Part shown: positions 1 to 7,903 of the stretch, piece after piece
How the letters are laid out: each line of letters opens with the position of its first letter
Position numbering within the stretch: the stretch's first letter is position 1
Assembly (NCBI GenBank): GCA_023421735.1
Contig: JAEZSP010000083.1
Span: forward strand, 1-39,803
Reading direction: 5' to 3'
DNA: 39,803 bases
From: Bacillota bacterium
Lineage (GTDB): Bacteria; Bacillota_A; Clostridia; Christensenellales; Aristaeellaceae
Position numbers and translations under genes: made by a program
Notes under the pieces: model-generated
What the model was told of the DNA's origin: nothing
What the model saw: only the letters and a program-made list of their open reading frames with translations
Databases searched by the model: none

Positions 1-34
1 GACTTTGGTAGGCAGCTAGCTGCCTACCAAAGTC
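1..34. repeat. Perfect 34-bp palindrome at the window edge
   Basis: The first 34 bases read the same on both strands: a 17-base arm ending in GGCAGCT followed at once by its exact complement, with no spacer. As RNA it would form a long stem with a minimal loop. No T-run follows on the plus strand, so it is not a classic intrinsic terminator in that direction. It could be a bidirectional terminator of a gene to the left, a protein-binding palindrome, or an edge artefact. Confidence 0.6.
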
Positions 35-156
35 GATCAAACGGTATCCCGATGCGCCCCCTTGGCTATCGCTCTCCCAATCGCTTCCTCCCTGACTTCT
101 CTGTCCAATATCATTGACAAACCTACAGCGTAGCGCAATTTTTGCACCGGAACCCC

Positions 157-185
157 TTGACAAATCGAGTGAACAGCGGTATCAT
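157..185 (+). promoter_or_regulatory. Promoter of the tRNA-Arg gene
   Basis: TTGACA at 157-162 and TATCAT at 180-185 are separated by exactly 17 bases. Transcription would start near 192, a few bases before the mature tRNA end at 205. This is a near-consensus housekeeping sigma promoter and fits a highly expressed RNA gene. Confidence 0.75.
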
Positions 186-204
186 ATATAAGCACTCGAG
201 ACGA

Positions 205-281
205 GGTCCCTTAGCTCAGCTGGATAGAGCGTCTGGCTACGGACCAGAAGGTCAGGGGTTCGAATCCCTTAGGGTCCGCCA
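205..281 (+). tRNA. tRNA-Arg (anticodon ACG)
   Basis: The cloverleaf can be folded by hand: acceptor 205-211 with 271-277, D arm starting TAGCTCAGC, anticodon stem TCTGG/CCAGA around the loop CTACGGA (anticodon ACG at 239-241), T arm 254-270 with TTCGAAT, discriminator G278 and an encoded CCA at 279-281. It reads CGN arginine codons. The acceptor stem has one T-T mismatch (207 against 275) where a perfect pair is expected. The integrase gene lies immediately downstream, so the 3' half of this gene is the probable attachment site, and the 3' end may have been supplied by the integrating element. Confidence 0.95.
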
Positions 282-287
282 TCGAGA

Positions 288-320
288 AGCCCCGGAATCA
301 TTGAGATTTCGGGGCTTTGC
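288..320 (+). terminator. Terminator-like hairpin after tRNA-Arg
   Basis: AGCCCCGGAAT (288-298) pairs with ATTTCGGGGCT (306-316) with one internal mismatch and a 7-base loop, followed by TTGC. It lies 7 bases after the tRNA CCA end. The T-run is short, so termination may be partial. On the minus strand it lies beyond the integrase stop codon and may also serve that gene. Confidence 0.6.
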
Positions 321-395
321 ATTTGCCTCGGAATCTACGCAAAATTTTCTTGTGCAACTTTTGTGCAACTTTTTTGGAGGTCTTTTTGAGGGCCT

Positions 396-1523
396 TTATG
401 AGAGCGCAAACATCTCGTTCAATTTGACCTTCGCCTGGTCGAGATGTTTTCGCGAAAGATGTGTGTAAATATTCATGGTCGTCTGGTAGTCCGCGTGCCC
501 GACGATCTTCATCACCAGGAGCACATCCATGCCAGCCTCCCAGCACATTGTGATAAAATTGTGACGCATGCCGTGCGGCGTGATCTGTGGCTTCCACTTG
601 CTGCGGATGTCCCATTTGCCGTACTTTGATTCTTCCGGGGGAATCGGCGTTGCAAGGCCGACGTCACGCATCAGTTCAATCCACATCCGAACCGCTGTGA
701 CCTGGGCAAGGGGCTTGCCGTCCACCCCGGGGAAAACAAACGCCTTTGCATCGCCCGCGTGCGGCCGAAAGAGCGCGGCTAGTTCGTCGGGGATCGGGAC
801 ATAGCGGTCGGCGGCATCGCTCTTCAGTGCGCCCACGGCGTTGCTCTTGGCCTTGTAGTCGATGTCCCGTTGGACATGGATCAGCGCTTCATTCCAATCG
901 AAATCGCCCCACTGAAGCCCCCGCACCTCCCCCGGTCGCATTCCTGTGAAGAACATCATGGCGAGATACAGCCCGTGGGGATGCGTTGAAAACAACCCCC
1001 GGAAACGCTTTCGCTCGTTCTCGGTCAACGCCCGCTTCTCTGCGGGAGGTGTATCCTCGGGGCGGCGTATACCTTGCATTGGGTTGTGGGCGACGAGGCG
1101 ATCCGTAAGGGCCGCAGAATAAATGCCATTCAGGACCGACAGCACATTCGTAATTTGGCTCTTTGATCTCCCCCGGAAACGATTTAAAAACATCTGAAGC
1201 TCCACGGGTTGAATCGCCCGGAGGTTCCGATCTCCGAATGCCGGGAGAACATGGAGGTTGAGGATCGTGCGATAGCTCGCCTGCGACGAGGGCGAGACGA
1301 AAGGCGCCTTTCGGATTTTGTACCATTCCGCGGCATATTCGCCAAACAGCCTGTCCTCAAGGAGACCGGTGCCTGTGATGTAGTATTCCTCGGCCTGACG
1401 GCGCGCTTCCTCGAGCTCGCGCTTTGTCTTCCCGCTGATCCACTTGACGATGTCCTTCCCGTCCACATCGACGCCAACCTTGATCTTCGTGCGGTACAGC
1501 CCGCTCTTCTGCTTCTTTGCCAT
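396..1523 (-). CDS. int: Phage-type tyrosine recombinase (integrase)
   Basis: This 375-residue site-specific recombinase cuts and joins DNA at the att site through a covalent phosphotyrosine intermediate. The N-terminal part has an AP2-like arm-binding region (SGLYRTKIKVGVDVDGK) and a SAM-like core-binding domain. The C-terminal catalytic domain shows the family signature: Arg in TGMRPGEVRGLQW, Lys in the ALKSDAADRYVP segment, HGMRH, the GHADYQTT histidine and the Tyr in NIYTHL. I start it at 1523 because GGGAGG lies 7 bases upstream; a longer frame to 1559 has no such site. Its 3' end points at the tRNA-Arg gene, the usual arrangement for an element integrated at a tRNA 3' end. The gene looks intact. 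Confidence 0.95.
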   Translation of the reverse strand: MAKKQKSGLYRTKIKVGVDVDGKDIVKWISGKTKRELEEARRQAEEYYITGTGLLEDRLFGEYAAEWYKIRKAPFVSPSSQASYRTILNLHVLPAFGDRNLRAIQPVELQMFLNRFRGRSKSQITNVLSVLNGIYSAALTDRLVAHNPMQGIRRPEDTPPAEKRALTENERKRFRGLFSTHPHGLYLAMMFFTGMRPGEVRGLQWGDFDWNEALIHVQRDIDYKAKSNAVGALKSDAADRYVPIPDELAALFRPHAGDAKAFVFPGVDGKPLAQVTAVRMWIELMRDVGLATPIPPEESKYGKWDIRSKWKPQITPHGMRHNFITMCWEAGMDVLLVMKIVGHADYQTTMNIYTHLSRKHLDQAKVKLNEMFALS

Positions 1524-1906
1524 CTTGAAACCTCCCTGCCCGTGTGGTAAAATGGGCATAGCAATGCCCGGGTTAATGGTCTTGTGCGTTGCTGCCTGCC
1601 CTCGCCAGTCTAGTACACCGGCGAGGGATTCTGTCCCTAGCCCTGTATTTTTCGTATTCCAGTAATGCCTTTGCTCCCGCCTCTATGTAGCTCACGCTGC
1701 CAGCATTTCGTGAAATTCTTTCGCCAGAGGCAGTTATCAAGTGTTACTTGACAACTGAAACCGAATCAAATTTTCTGAGGAGTGGGTACGACACCCGATC
1801 TTGACCATCTCGGTGAGATTGCCGTAATGGTCAGGTATATTTAACTTATGGCAGTTGTTGCGTTTTTTGCAACAACTGAATTACGTTCAAGTTCTTTCTC
1901 TATTAT
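1524..1906. other. Non-coding gap between integrase and repressor genes, with three hairpins
   Basis: I see no convincing gene. Three inverted repeats stand out: CCCTCGCC/GGCGAGGG (1599-1606 with 1620-1627), TGACCAT/ATGGTCA around 1801-1832, and a perfect 10-bp stem CAGTTGTTGC/GCAACAACTG (1852-1861 with 1869-1878) around a T-rich loop. The last lies just beyond the repressor stop codon. None is followed by a convincing T-run on the minus strand, so they may be integrase or excisionase binding sites or weak terminators. Confidence 0.5.
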
Positions 1907-2671
1907 TTACACGCCTCGCAGGTAAGCGACTGGCTTACCCATGATCCTGATCTGATCGCACTCGTCCTCAACGAACGGCATCGGTGGATAGTCAGGATTG
2001 TCGGATACCAAAGTGACTCCGTTGCGCGTCCTGTACACATGCTTGAGCGTCGCCTCGTCACCTACTGCGACAATCGCGATGCGCCCGTCATCAAAGGTCT
2101 GCTGTTGGCGGACCAGGACGATATCGCCGTCCAGATATGTCGGCTTCATGCTATCGCCCTTGACACGGAGAGCATAGTCGCAGCGCACCGGAGCACCGAC
2201 TGGGATCGAGACGTCGAAATCTTCAGGTGCGTAGATTGGTTCACCGGCAGCAACGCTACCAAGGAGGGGTACACGGAATGGTTGGACGGGGAGGATGTTT
2301 TTGTAGGAGAAAACGTCGCGATCATTCATGGATTGTTCTAAAGCTTCACGTTCGTGATCTTCGGCTTCTGCTTTCAAAAAAGCTCGGATTTTCTTTGCGT
2401 CGCCATCAAAATATTCGATGAGTTCCGCACGAACGTCCGAGAGATCATCAGTCTCGTAATCCTCAGGATCGTCAGTCCACCCCATCAAATACGCAGGAGT
2501 CGTGTGCAGAGCTTCAGCAAGTGGCCCAAGTACCGTAATCGGCATATCCTGAACCTCGTCGCTTTCGTATCTGTATATTGTTGATCGAGCCTTGCCAAGT
2601 TCCATGGCCAAATCGATCACGCTGATGCCACATTCTTCACGCCGCTTTTTTATGCGTTCTCCGACGGTCAT
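1907..2671 (-). CDS. LexA/CI-type repressor with S24 self-cleavage domain
   Basis: This 254-residue protein has an N-terminal HTH_3 (XRE) domain at about residues 4-60 and a C-terminal S24 peptidase domain. The self-cleavage features are visible: an Ala-Gly bond in LLGSVAAGEP (near residues 142-143), Ser174 in GDSMKPT and Lys210 in ATLKHVY. By family knowledge it represses the lytic promoter and cleaves itself when RecA is activated by DNA damage. It is transcribed away from the rightward gene set across a 169-bp control region with inverted operator-like arms. GGAGGATGATTCG precedes the ATG. It is intact, so the remaining rightward genes may still be under SOS control although the prophage is decayed. 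Confidence 0.93.
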   Translation of the reverse strand: MTVGERIKKRREECGISVIDLAMELGKARSTIYRYESDEVQDMPITVLGPLAEALHTTPAYLMGWTDDPEDYETDDLSDVRAELIEYFDGDAKKIRAFLKAEAEDHEREALEQSMNDRDVFSYKNILPVQPFRVPLLGSVAAGEPIYAPEDFDVSIPVGAPVRCDYALRVKGDSMKPTYLDGDIVLVRQQQTFDDGRIAIVAVGDEATLKHVYRTRNGVTLVSDNPDYPPMPFVEDECDQIRIMGKPVAYLRGV

Positions 2672-2695
2672 CGAATCATCCTCCTATCTGTAAGC

Positions 2696-2724
2696 ATGAT
2701 AACACGGATGTCGCATATATGCAA
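2696..2724 (-). promoter_or_regulatory. Leftward promoter of the repressor gene
   Basis: Read on the minus strand, TTGCAT (2724-2719) and TATCAT (2701-2696) are separated by 17 bases. Transcription would begin near 2690, leaving a leader of about 20 bases that contains the AGGAGG site of the repressor gene. Confidence 0.65.
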
Positions 2725-2749
2725 CTGATTTCGTTGAATTTCATTTTAA

Positions 2750-2823
2750 TGTCCCGTTTTGTGCGAATTTTGTCTTGACACTCATTGCGATCTTGTGGTA
2801 AGCTTGTCGCACAGAACGGGACA
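2750..2823 (+). promoter_or_regulatory. Rightward lytic-type promoter flanked by inverted operator arms
   Basis: TTGACA at 2775-2780 is followed 18 bases later by a weak -10, TAAGCT (2799-2804). Two 17-base arms in inverted orientation flank it: TGTCCCGTTTTGTGCGA (2750-2766) and TCGCACAGAACGGGACA (2807-2823), with one mismatch. One arm abuts the upstream side of the -35 and the other the start-site side of the -10. The layout suggests two sites for the S24 repressor or the Cro-like protein, possibly looping across the promoter. Confidence 0.65.
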
Positions 2824-2840
2824 AAAGGGGAGGTGAGTAG

Positions 2841-3059
2841 ATGGCAAATATGAACAAACTACGCGGACGGATCATTGAAGCTGGTCTCAGCATCGATGAC
2901 ATAGCTGAATCATTGCAAATAAATCGTAGTACAATGTACAGAAAACTTGCGGATAATGGCCTTTCCTTTACCGTCCGGGAAGTGGCCAAGATCGTGAATG
3001 AACTAAGCCTGTCCCCTGATGATGCCTTCGCAATTTTTTTTAACCACAATGTCGCATGA
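2841..3059 (+). CDS. Small Cro-like helix-turn-helix regulator
   Basis: This 72-residue protein consists almost entirely of one HTH fold (GLSIDDIAESLQINRSTMYRKLADNG at residues about 15-40). It is the first gene rightward of the repressor-operator region and is preceded by AGGGGAGGTGAGTAG. Small proteins of this kind in phages usually act as Cro-type antagonists of the repressor. Its stop overlaps an ATG (ATGA, 3056-3059) of a possible longer form of the next gene. Confidence 0.8.
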   Translation: MANMNKLRGRIIEAGLSIDDIAESLQINRSTMYRKLADNGLSFTVREVAKIVNELSLSPDDAFAIFFNHNVA

Positions 3060-3211
3060 AACGGGACACTGAAAACAAGAAGATCGACAACGAGGACACC
3101 CGACTAGTCAAGCAGCTTACAAATGTTCTCACGCTCGATCTCGCGCTCCCGACGACCGGAGTTCCATCGTTAGTCCATCTCTACATTTTGTTCAATAAGG
3201 AGGATACCCCA

Positions 3212-3469
3212 ATGACCCTACAGGAACGAACCGACGCCATGATTGACCGCTACGGGGAGGTCGTCAGCTTCACCCAGGCCGGGAAGATCCTCAACCGCAG
3301 CTCGAAGACCATCCGCGTCATGCTGGACGATGGACGCCTTACACAGGCCTGTGGCGGGACGCGGGTTGACGTACCCTCGATCGCAGCCTACATATTGGAA
3401 CCCGCCAAGAAGGACCATGAAGCCCGGGTCAAGAAGTCCGGACGGCTCGTCAGCCGCTGGGAAGTCTAA
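3212..3469 (+). CDS. Excisionase-like / MerR-type HTH DNA-binding protein
   Basis: This is an 85-residue protein. The segment VVSFTQAGKILNRSSKTIRVMLDDGRL, followed by a short wing and VDVPSIAAYI, matches the HTH_17 excisionase pattern, in which the second helix reads DNA. I use the ATG at 3212 because AAGGAGGATACCCCA precedes it. The same frame extends up to an ATG at 3056 overlapping the preceding stop codon, but that upstream stretch has no ribosome site and is of low complexity. It may direct integrase toward excision or act as a regulator; the position fits either. Confidence 0.75.
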   Translation: MTLQERTDAMIDRYGEVVSFTQAGKILNRSSKTIRVMLDDGRLTQACGGTRVDVPSIAAYILEPAKKDHEARVKKSGRLVSRWEV

Positions 3470-3488
3470 TTTTGAAGGAGGAACACCG

Positions 3489-3815
3489 ATGAACAAGCCA
3501 TTGCCCACAGTACCCGCATCCCAACCGTGCAAAGAGCGTACCCCCAGAGCGGAAGCCGTCCGCGAGCTAGAGGAAGAAGTTCTTGGTCTCTTTACCGGGT
3601 GTGAAAGGGCGCTCCTGATGACCGGGGATCTTGTCGAAGACTACTTCGCCCCGTTCTCTGAAGATGTCGGCAAGCAGGACAGAGAAAAGGAAATCATGCT
3701 CTACTTCGAAGAGAACCGTATCCGCGCCGAGATCCTGCAAGGTATCCTCTACAAGATGCGCGCGACCGCAGGGGCGCTCAATGATGAGCTGCGCAGGGAT
3801 GCGAAGGAGGCGTAG
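3489..3815 (+). CDS. Hypothetical phage early protein, helical
   Basis: This is a 108-residue protein I do not recognise. The start at 3489 is set by GAAGGAGGAACACCG. It is rich in Glu, Arg and Lys and predicted mostly helical (AVRELEEEVLGLF, DREKEIMLYFEENRIRAEIL, GALNDELRRDAKEA). It has no membrane segment or metal motif. It lies between the excisionase-like gene and the replication module in a tightly packed rightward operon, so a phage accessory role is likely. Confidence 0.7.
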   Translation: MNKPLPTVPASQPCKERTPRAEAVRELEEEVLGLFTGCERALLMTGDLVEDYFAPFSEDVGKQDREKEIMLYFEENRIRAEILQGILYKMRATAGALNDELRRDAKEA

Positions 3816-3818
3816 AGG

Positions 3819-4022
3819 ATGATTCATATTACCATCGACAATAACGGCGACATCGAGCATGTCCACGCCGTCGCCTACCTACTACTGGCCTTCACAAAGG
3901 GAGCCCCGGGGTATGACTCTATGGCGATTCTGGAGGGGCCCTTTGACGACGAGATGCGCGAGTGGATGAAGATCGACCTCAGAGAGTACGTGGAAGGAGG
4001 CGTAGAGGATGAAGAAAAATAA
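3819..4022 (+). CDS. Small acidic hypothetical phage protein
   Basis: This 67-residue acidic protein has no recognised domain. It starts 3 bases after the preceding stop codon, with the ribosome site AAGGAGGCG lying inside the end of that gene, so the two are probably translationally coupled. The acidic C-terminal tail (REYVEGGVEDEEK) is the most visible feature. About 110 bases without a gene follow before the next start. Confidence 0.6.
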   Translation: MIHITIDNNGDIEHVHAVAYLLLAFTKGAPGYDSMAILEGPFDDEMREWMKIDLREYVEGGVEDEEK

Positions 4023-4133
4023 AAGCCCCTTTCGACGCTGCAACGTCTCGAGGAGCAAAGCAAAATAACTCGACTTCAGTATAGCACAACGCCTTGCTGC
4101 GGTCAACTGAACAGTTTAAGGAGGCATAGCAAA

Positions 4134-4655
4134 ATGTATCAAAACCTGATCAGCAACAGCTGTATCCCATTTGACAGATATGATTCCGACCATCGTGTGC
4201 GTACCCTCGTCTGCCCCGTGTGCGGCCACAACTGCTCGCACATTGCCGGCATTCAAAAGGATGACCCCCGTGGTTGGGGGAACTACGGCAACGTTTCGGT
4301 GGAGATCTGGGGCGAATGCGAGCATACGTGGACGATCTTCTTCAACGATCACAAGGGAGCTGTATTGGCGTCCATCGAGTATGACCGAAGAACAACGGAG
4401 CGACCGAGGAAGGTCGTGGCAGTCGACAACACCGAGCTCACGCGGCTACGAGCCGTAGGAGATGTCGTTACAGATCTACTTGGCACAGCTGTGGATTCCA
4501 TGGCGGTAAGCGCCCTGTGTGCTGATTGCGGTCAACGGACTTCTTGCGAAGACTACAACCCCGGTGGAAAATGTACAACCGGGGGCTGGTTTTGGAGCGA
4601 AGAGCCGCGCGATCCCGCCACCGATATGACCGATCCAACAGAAGGAGATACATAA
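4134..4655 (+). CDS. Hypothetical phage protein with zinc-ribbon-like cysteines
   Basis: This is a 173-residue protein. An N-terminal CPVCGHNCSH (residues about 27-36) and a later C-x2-C-x4-C (CADCGQRTSC) suggest two small metal-binding sites. The middle part (GNVSVEIWGECEHTWTIFFNDHKG) resembles a beta-rich phage protein of unknown role. TAAGGAGGCATAGCAAA precedes the ATG, and the stop codon directly abuts the next start. I do not assign a function. Confidence 0.7.
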   Translation: MYQNLISNSCIPFDRYDSDHRVRTLVCPVCGHNCSHIAGIQKDDPRGWGNYGNVSVEIWGECEHTWTIFFNDHKGAVLASIEYDRRTTERPRKVVAVDNTELTRLRAVGDVVTDLLGTAVDSMAVSALCADCGQRTSCEDYNPGGKCTTGGWFWSEEPRDPATDMTDPTEGDT

Positions 4656-4928
4656 ATGAAGAAGTATGAGAAAACGATCGAAGCTGCCCTGTCCGGCTTC
4701 AAAGAGGACGACGTTATTCAGATCGTGCGCTCCGAGGCATTTCTGGCCAAGGGTCGTGAACTCTCCGATTATATCGCCGCGCTGCCCCTGACGAAGGAAC
4801 AGAACGACAGGCTCGTTGCGCTCATGGTCGAGCAGGTCTGCGTGACTGAGTTGGGTGCCTTCAAGGAAGGCGTGCGCGCCACCTGCGACCTCATCAAGCG
4901 GGAGGGAGGCGGTCGGTATGTTGAATGA
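4656..4928 (+). CDS. Hypothetical phage protein, helical
   Basis: This 90-residue protein has no recognised domain. GAAGGAGATACATAA precedes its ATG, the first base after the preceding stop codon. It looks all-helical, with a hydrophobic pattern in DYIAALPLTKEQNDRLVALMVEQV. Its end overlaps the start of the YozE-like gene by 11 bases, which points to coupled translation. Confidence 0.65.
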   Translation: MKKYEKTIEAALSGFKEDDVIQIVRSEAFLAKGRELSDYIAALPLTKEQNDRLVALMVEQVCVTELGAFKEGVRATCDLIKREGGGRYVE

Positions 4929-5172
4929 TCAGACGCCCCTCAAGGGCACCTGCTTCTATGATTGGGCCATCAAGACGTATTCCGGCAAGGACAATCCCCG
5001 GGGCGACTTGGCTGGGGATATGAAACGGGACCGGGAGTTCCCACGGACTGACGACAAGGACGCCATTCTGTTTCATCTCCGGCAGCGTCACGCCTGCCGG
5101 GAGGCCATCGAGGTATTCGAGAGCGCGTGGCGGAGGTACAAGCAATACGAGCGGAAGCGGAAGGTGGAATAG
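4918..5172 (+). CDS. YozE-like SAM-fold protein
   Basis: This 84-residue protein follows the YozE_SAM_like pattern known from Bacillus subtilis YozE: an N-terminal F-Y-D/H-W motif (FYDWAIKTY), a central acidic-aromatic stretch (GDMKRDREFPRTDDKDAILFHL) and a C-terminal A-x3-F-x2-A-W-x2-Y motif (AIEVFESAWRRYKQY). Proteins of this fold are frequent in Firmicute phages and conjugative elements; their biochemical role is not settled. The ATG at 4918 follows GGGAGGCGGTCGGT, and the stop at 5172 abuts the primase start. Confidence 0.75.
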   Translation: MLNDQTPLKGTCFYDWAIKTYSGKDNPRGDLAGDMKRDREFPRTDDKDAILFHLRQRHACREAIEVFESAWRRYKQYERKRKVE

Positions 5173-7803
5173 ATGCTTCTCAACCTGATCTTCCGTCATG
5201 TGCGCGACGGATACATAACCATATGGGCCAAGAAGGGCAACAGCAAGACGACGCGCTGGTTCGGGCTGTCGCAGGAAGGCGTCCTCGCCCGCGCACAGCA
5301 GGCCGCAATCGACTTTGACGGGAAGGGCTGGGATGCGTACTTCTCCGTATGCCCGGCACGGAAGCCAGGTACACCCTATGCGCGAATCAAGGCACCCGAT
5401 GTAGCATGCATCCCGGCCTTCTTCGTTGACCTGGACACGCAGCTGGACGAAGTCAAGCGAGGACAGTCTCTGCCCTTGAATATCCAAGAAGCAGTGGGAG
5501 CGCTCGATGCGCTCCCATGTCCGCCTACGCACATCGTGTGCAGCGGGCACGGCGTGCATGCCTACTGGGTACTGACACAGCCGCTCAGCATCGGCACGTC
5601 CGAGGAACTGGATTCCGCGAAGGCACTTCTGAAGCGGTTCTCCGGGGCTGTGGCGGCGGCGACGGGCTTTACCGACATGGACGCCCATGCCAGTGAACCG
5701 GCGCGCGTCTTGCGTGTTCCGGGCACACACAATCATAAGTACGAGGATGCCTCGCCCGTGGTCGTGGTGGATCGGCAGGCAGGACCCGAATATGCGCTTG
5801 ACCAGTTGGTGGCGTTCTGCGACAGGACGAGCTCCACGGCGGTTGCTCCGTCTGAGTCTGCGTCGCCACCCACATCTAAAAATCCACCTCTATCGGGTGG
5901 GCCTTTGCCATCTTCCGCATCTTCTCCGCACTCCGCACCGTCTGCCCCTCCCGGCGCACGGGATCTGTTCACGGAGTTCGACGATGATGAGCGGCTGCTT
6001 GCGAAAGCGCGCAGGGATCAGCTGTTCGATGACCTCTTTGCCGGGAAGTGGCAGAGCAGGTACAAGAGCCAGAGCGAAGCGGACATCGCATTTGCGAACA
6101 AGCTGGCGTTCTGGTTTGGTGGCGACGTTGCAGCGATCGACATCGACCGCATGGACCGCGTCTTCCGGCGCTCCGGACTCTTCCGCGAGAAGTGGGACAG
6201 GCCACAGAGCGGCAGCACCTACGGCTTCCTGACGCTCGAAAAGGCGGCGGCAGAATGCCGACAGACCTACAATCCGCGCGCCTACTTTGAGAAGCAGTCG
6301 GCGCAGGCAGTGACTGGCCGCGGTTCCGAGCGGCATACACTGGCGGATCTTCACCCGGAACAGAACGACCGGTATGGATGGCACGACATCGGCAACGGGA
6401 ATCTCTTCGCGGATTGGTTCAAGAACCGCGCGCGGTATGTACCGAAGCGCAGGAAATGGTTTGTCTTCAACGGCAGGGTCTGGGAAGCCGACGATGATAG
6501 CCTGGACGTCATGCAACTTGCAAAGGAGCTTGCAGACAAGCTCATGATGTATGCGCTCTCGATCAAGGACGACAACACGCGCCAGAAGTATGTGGAGTTT
6601 GTCTCAAGATGGCAGAAACGCGGCTACCGCGAGACGATCCTGAAGGATGCCGCGGGCGTCTATAAAATCTCGTTTTCGGTCTTTGACCGCAACCCCATGA
6701 TCTTCAACTGTCTCAATGGGACATTGAACTTCGAGACCGGGGAGTTCTATGACCACCGCCCGGAGGACTTCCTCTCGAAGCTGGCGGGCGTCAACTTTGT
6801 TCCCAACGCACGGAGCGAACGCTGGGAGTCTTTCATCGACGAGATCATGCAGGGCGACAAGGAGAAGACGCGCTTCCTTCAGAAGGCGCTGGGTTACGCC
6901 TTGACGGGCGACACGCGGTATGAGTGTTTCTTCCTTCTGTACGGCCCGAAGAGCCGAAACGGCAAGGGCACGACCATGGAGACGTTCAAGGTATTGACAG
7001 GCGACTACGGCTGCGCCATGAACCCGGACTCCATCGCGCAGAAGCATAAGGCGAACGGCAACGGCCCCAGCGAGGACATCGCCCGGCTGGTCGGCAAGCG
7101 CTTTGTGAACATCTCAGAGCCGGACAAAAAGCTGGTCTTGAGTGCTGCCCTGGTCAAGACACTGACCGGCAACGATACGATTAACGCGCGGTTCCTGAAC
7201 GAAAACAGTTTCGAATTCAAACCGGACTTCAAGCTATATATCAACACGAATCACTTACCCCAAGTGACGGACGTGACGCTGTTCACTTCCGGACGCGTGA
7301 AGGTGATCCCCTTCGAGCGGCACTACGAGGAAGATGAGCAGGACAAGGGTCTGAAGGGAGAACTTGCGAAAGCGGAGAACCTGAGCGGGATTCTAAACTG
7401 GTGCATCGATGGCTTGCGCGCACTTGAGGAAGAGGGTTTCGATCCGCCGGACTCGGTCATCGCGGCGACGGTTGATTACCAGCAGCGATCCGACAAGATT
7501 GGGCGGTTTGTGGCTGACGAGCTGGAACAGGGCGACCTATTCGAGGTGCGGACGGCTGAGGTGTATGAGCGGTATCGGTCATGGTGTTTTGATAATGGCT
7601 TCCATCCCGAGAACGCGGCGAACTTCAAACAGAGCATTGGGAAGTTTGGAGAGATTCAATACAAGCGGCCGCTTGGAGCTGGGAGGCTTGCAAACCCGGT
7701 GAATCTTTTGATCGGCTATAAACTACTGTCAAAAGTTGCGGACTTTACCCCGGCTGAGTACCCGGGATTTGTGCCCACAAACGAGCCGACGCCATGGGGA
7801 TAA
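5173..7803 (+). CDS. P4/D5-family phage primase-helicase
   Basis: This 876-residue replication protein has three parts. Residues about 1-230 look like a RepB/AEP-type primase (FFVDLDTQLDE, THIVCSGHGVHAYW, EPARVLRVPGTHNHK). Residues about 230-270 are a Pro/Ser-rich linker. Residues about 400-830 are a D5_N plus superfamily 3 helicase module with a Walker A at about 590-601 (YGPKSRNGKGT), a Walker B-like segment (GKRFVNISEPD) and a sensor region (KLYINTNHLPQV). By family knowledge it primes and unwinds the element's origin. It is the largest gene of the operon and looks intact. A 21-bp inverted repeat follows its stop directly and could be an origin or a transcript end. Confidence 0.92.
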   Translation: MLLNLIFRHVRDGYITIWAKKGNSKTTRWFGLSQEGVLARAQQAAIDFDGKGWDAYFSVCPARKPGTPYARIKAPDVACIPAFFVDLDTQLDEVKRGQSLPLNIQEAVGALDALPCPPTHIVCSGHGVHAYWVLTQPLSIGTSEELDSAKALLKRFSGAVAAATGFTDMDAHASEPARVLRVPGTHNHKYEDASPVVVVDRQAGPEYALDQLVAFCDRTSSTAVAPSESASPPTSKNPPLSGGPLPSSASSPHSAPSAPPGARDLFTEFDDDERLLAKARRDQLFDDLFAGKWQSRYKSQSEADIAFANKLAFWFGGDVAAIDIDRMDRVFRRSGLFREKWDRPQSGSTYGFLTLEKAAAECRQTYNPRAYFEKQSAQAVTGRGSERHTLADLHPEQNDRYGWHDIGNGNLFADWFKNRARYVPKRRKWFVFNGRVWEADDDSLDVMQLAKELADKLMMYALSIKDDNTRQKYVEFVSRWQKRGYRETILKDAAGVYKISFSVFDRNPMIFNCLNGTLNFETGEFYDHRPEDFLSKLAGVNFVPNARSERWESFIDEIMQGDKEKTRFLQKALGYALTGDTRYECFFLLYGPKSRNGKGTTMETFKVLTGDYGCAMNPDSIAQKHKANGNGPSEDIARLVGKRFVNISEPDKKLVLSAALVKTLTGNDTINARFLNENSFEFKPDFKLYINTNHLPQVTDVTLFTSGRVKVIPFERHYEEDEQDKGLKGELAKAENLSGILNWCIDGLRALEEEGFDPPDSVIAATVDYQQRSDKIGRFVADELEQGDLFEVRTAEVYERYRSWCFDNGFHPENAANFKQSIGKFGEIQYKRPLGAGRLANPVNLLIGYKLLSKVADFTPAEYPGFVPTNEPTPWG

Positions 7804-7804
7804 C

Positions 7805-7903
7805 GGGGTGTGTGTTGGCGTGTGTAGGGTTTTTCAGGCCGTCCCGGATTCTATGGTATTCTACGGGGAGCTAAAAAAGCCAACACGCGCCAACACACAC
7901 CCC
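7805..7903. repeat. 21-bp inverted repeat of GT-rich sequence after the primase
   Basis: GGGGTGTGTGTTGGCGTGTGT (7805-7825) is matched in inverted orientation at 7883-7903 with a single mismatch that would be a G-U pair in RNA. The loop is 57 bases. Within each arm TGTGTTGGCG/CGTGTGT forms near-direct GT repeats. It begins two bases after the primase stop codon. Candidate roles are replication origin, helicase loading site or transcript-end hairpin; no T-run follows. Confidence 0.65.

Noticed and set aside
3056..3211. N-terminal extension of the excisionase-like protein from 3056
   Set aside because: The upstream ATG overlaps the previous stop codon but has no ribosome site, while 3212 has a strong one; the longer form stays possible.
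4894..5736. A 280-codon minus-strand frame across the primase start
   Set aside because: It is antisense to the primase and YozE-like genes, which have clear domain matches; long antisense frames are expected in GC-rich DNA.
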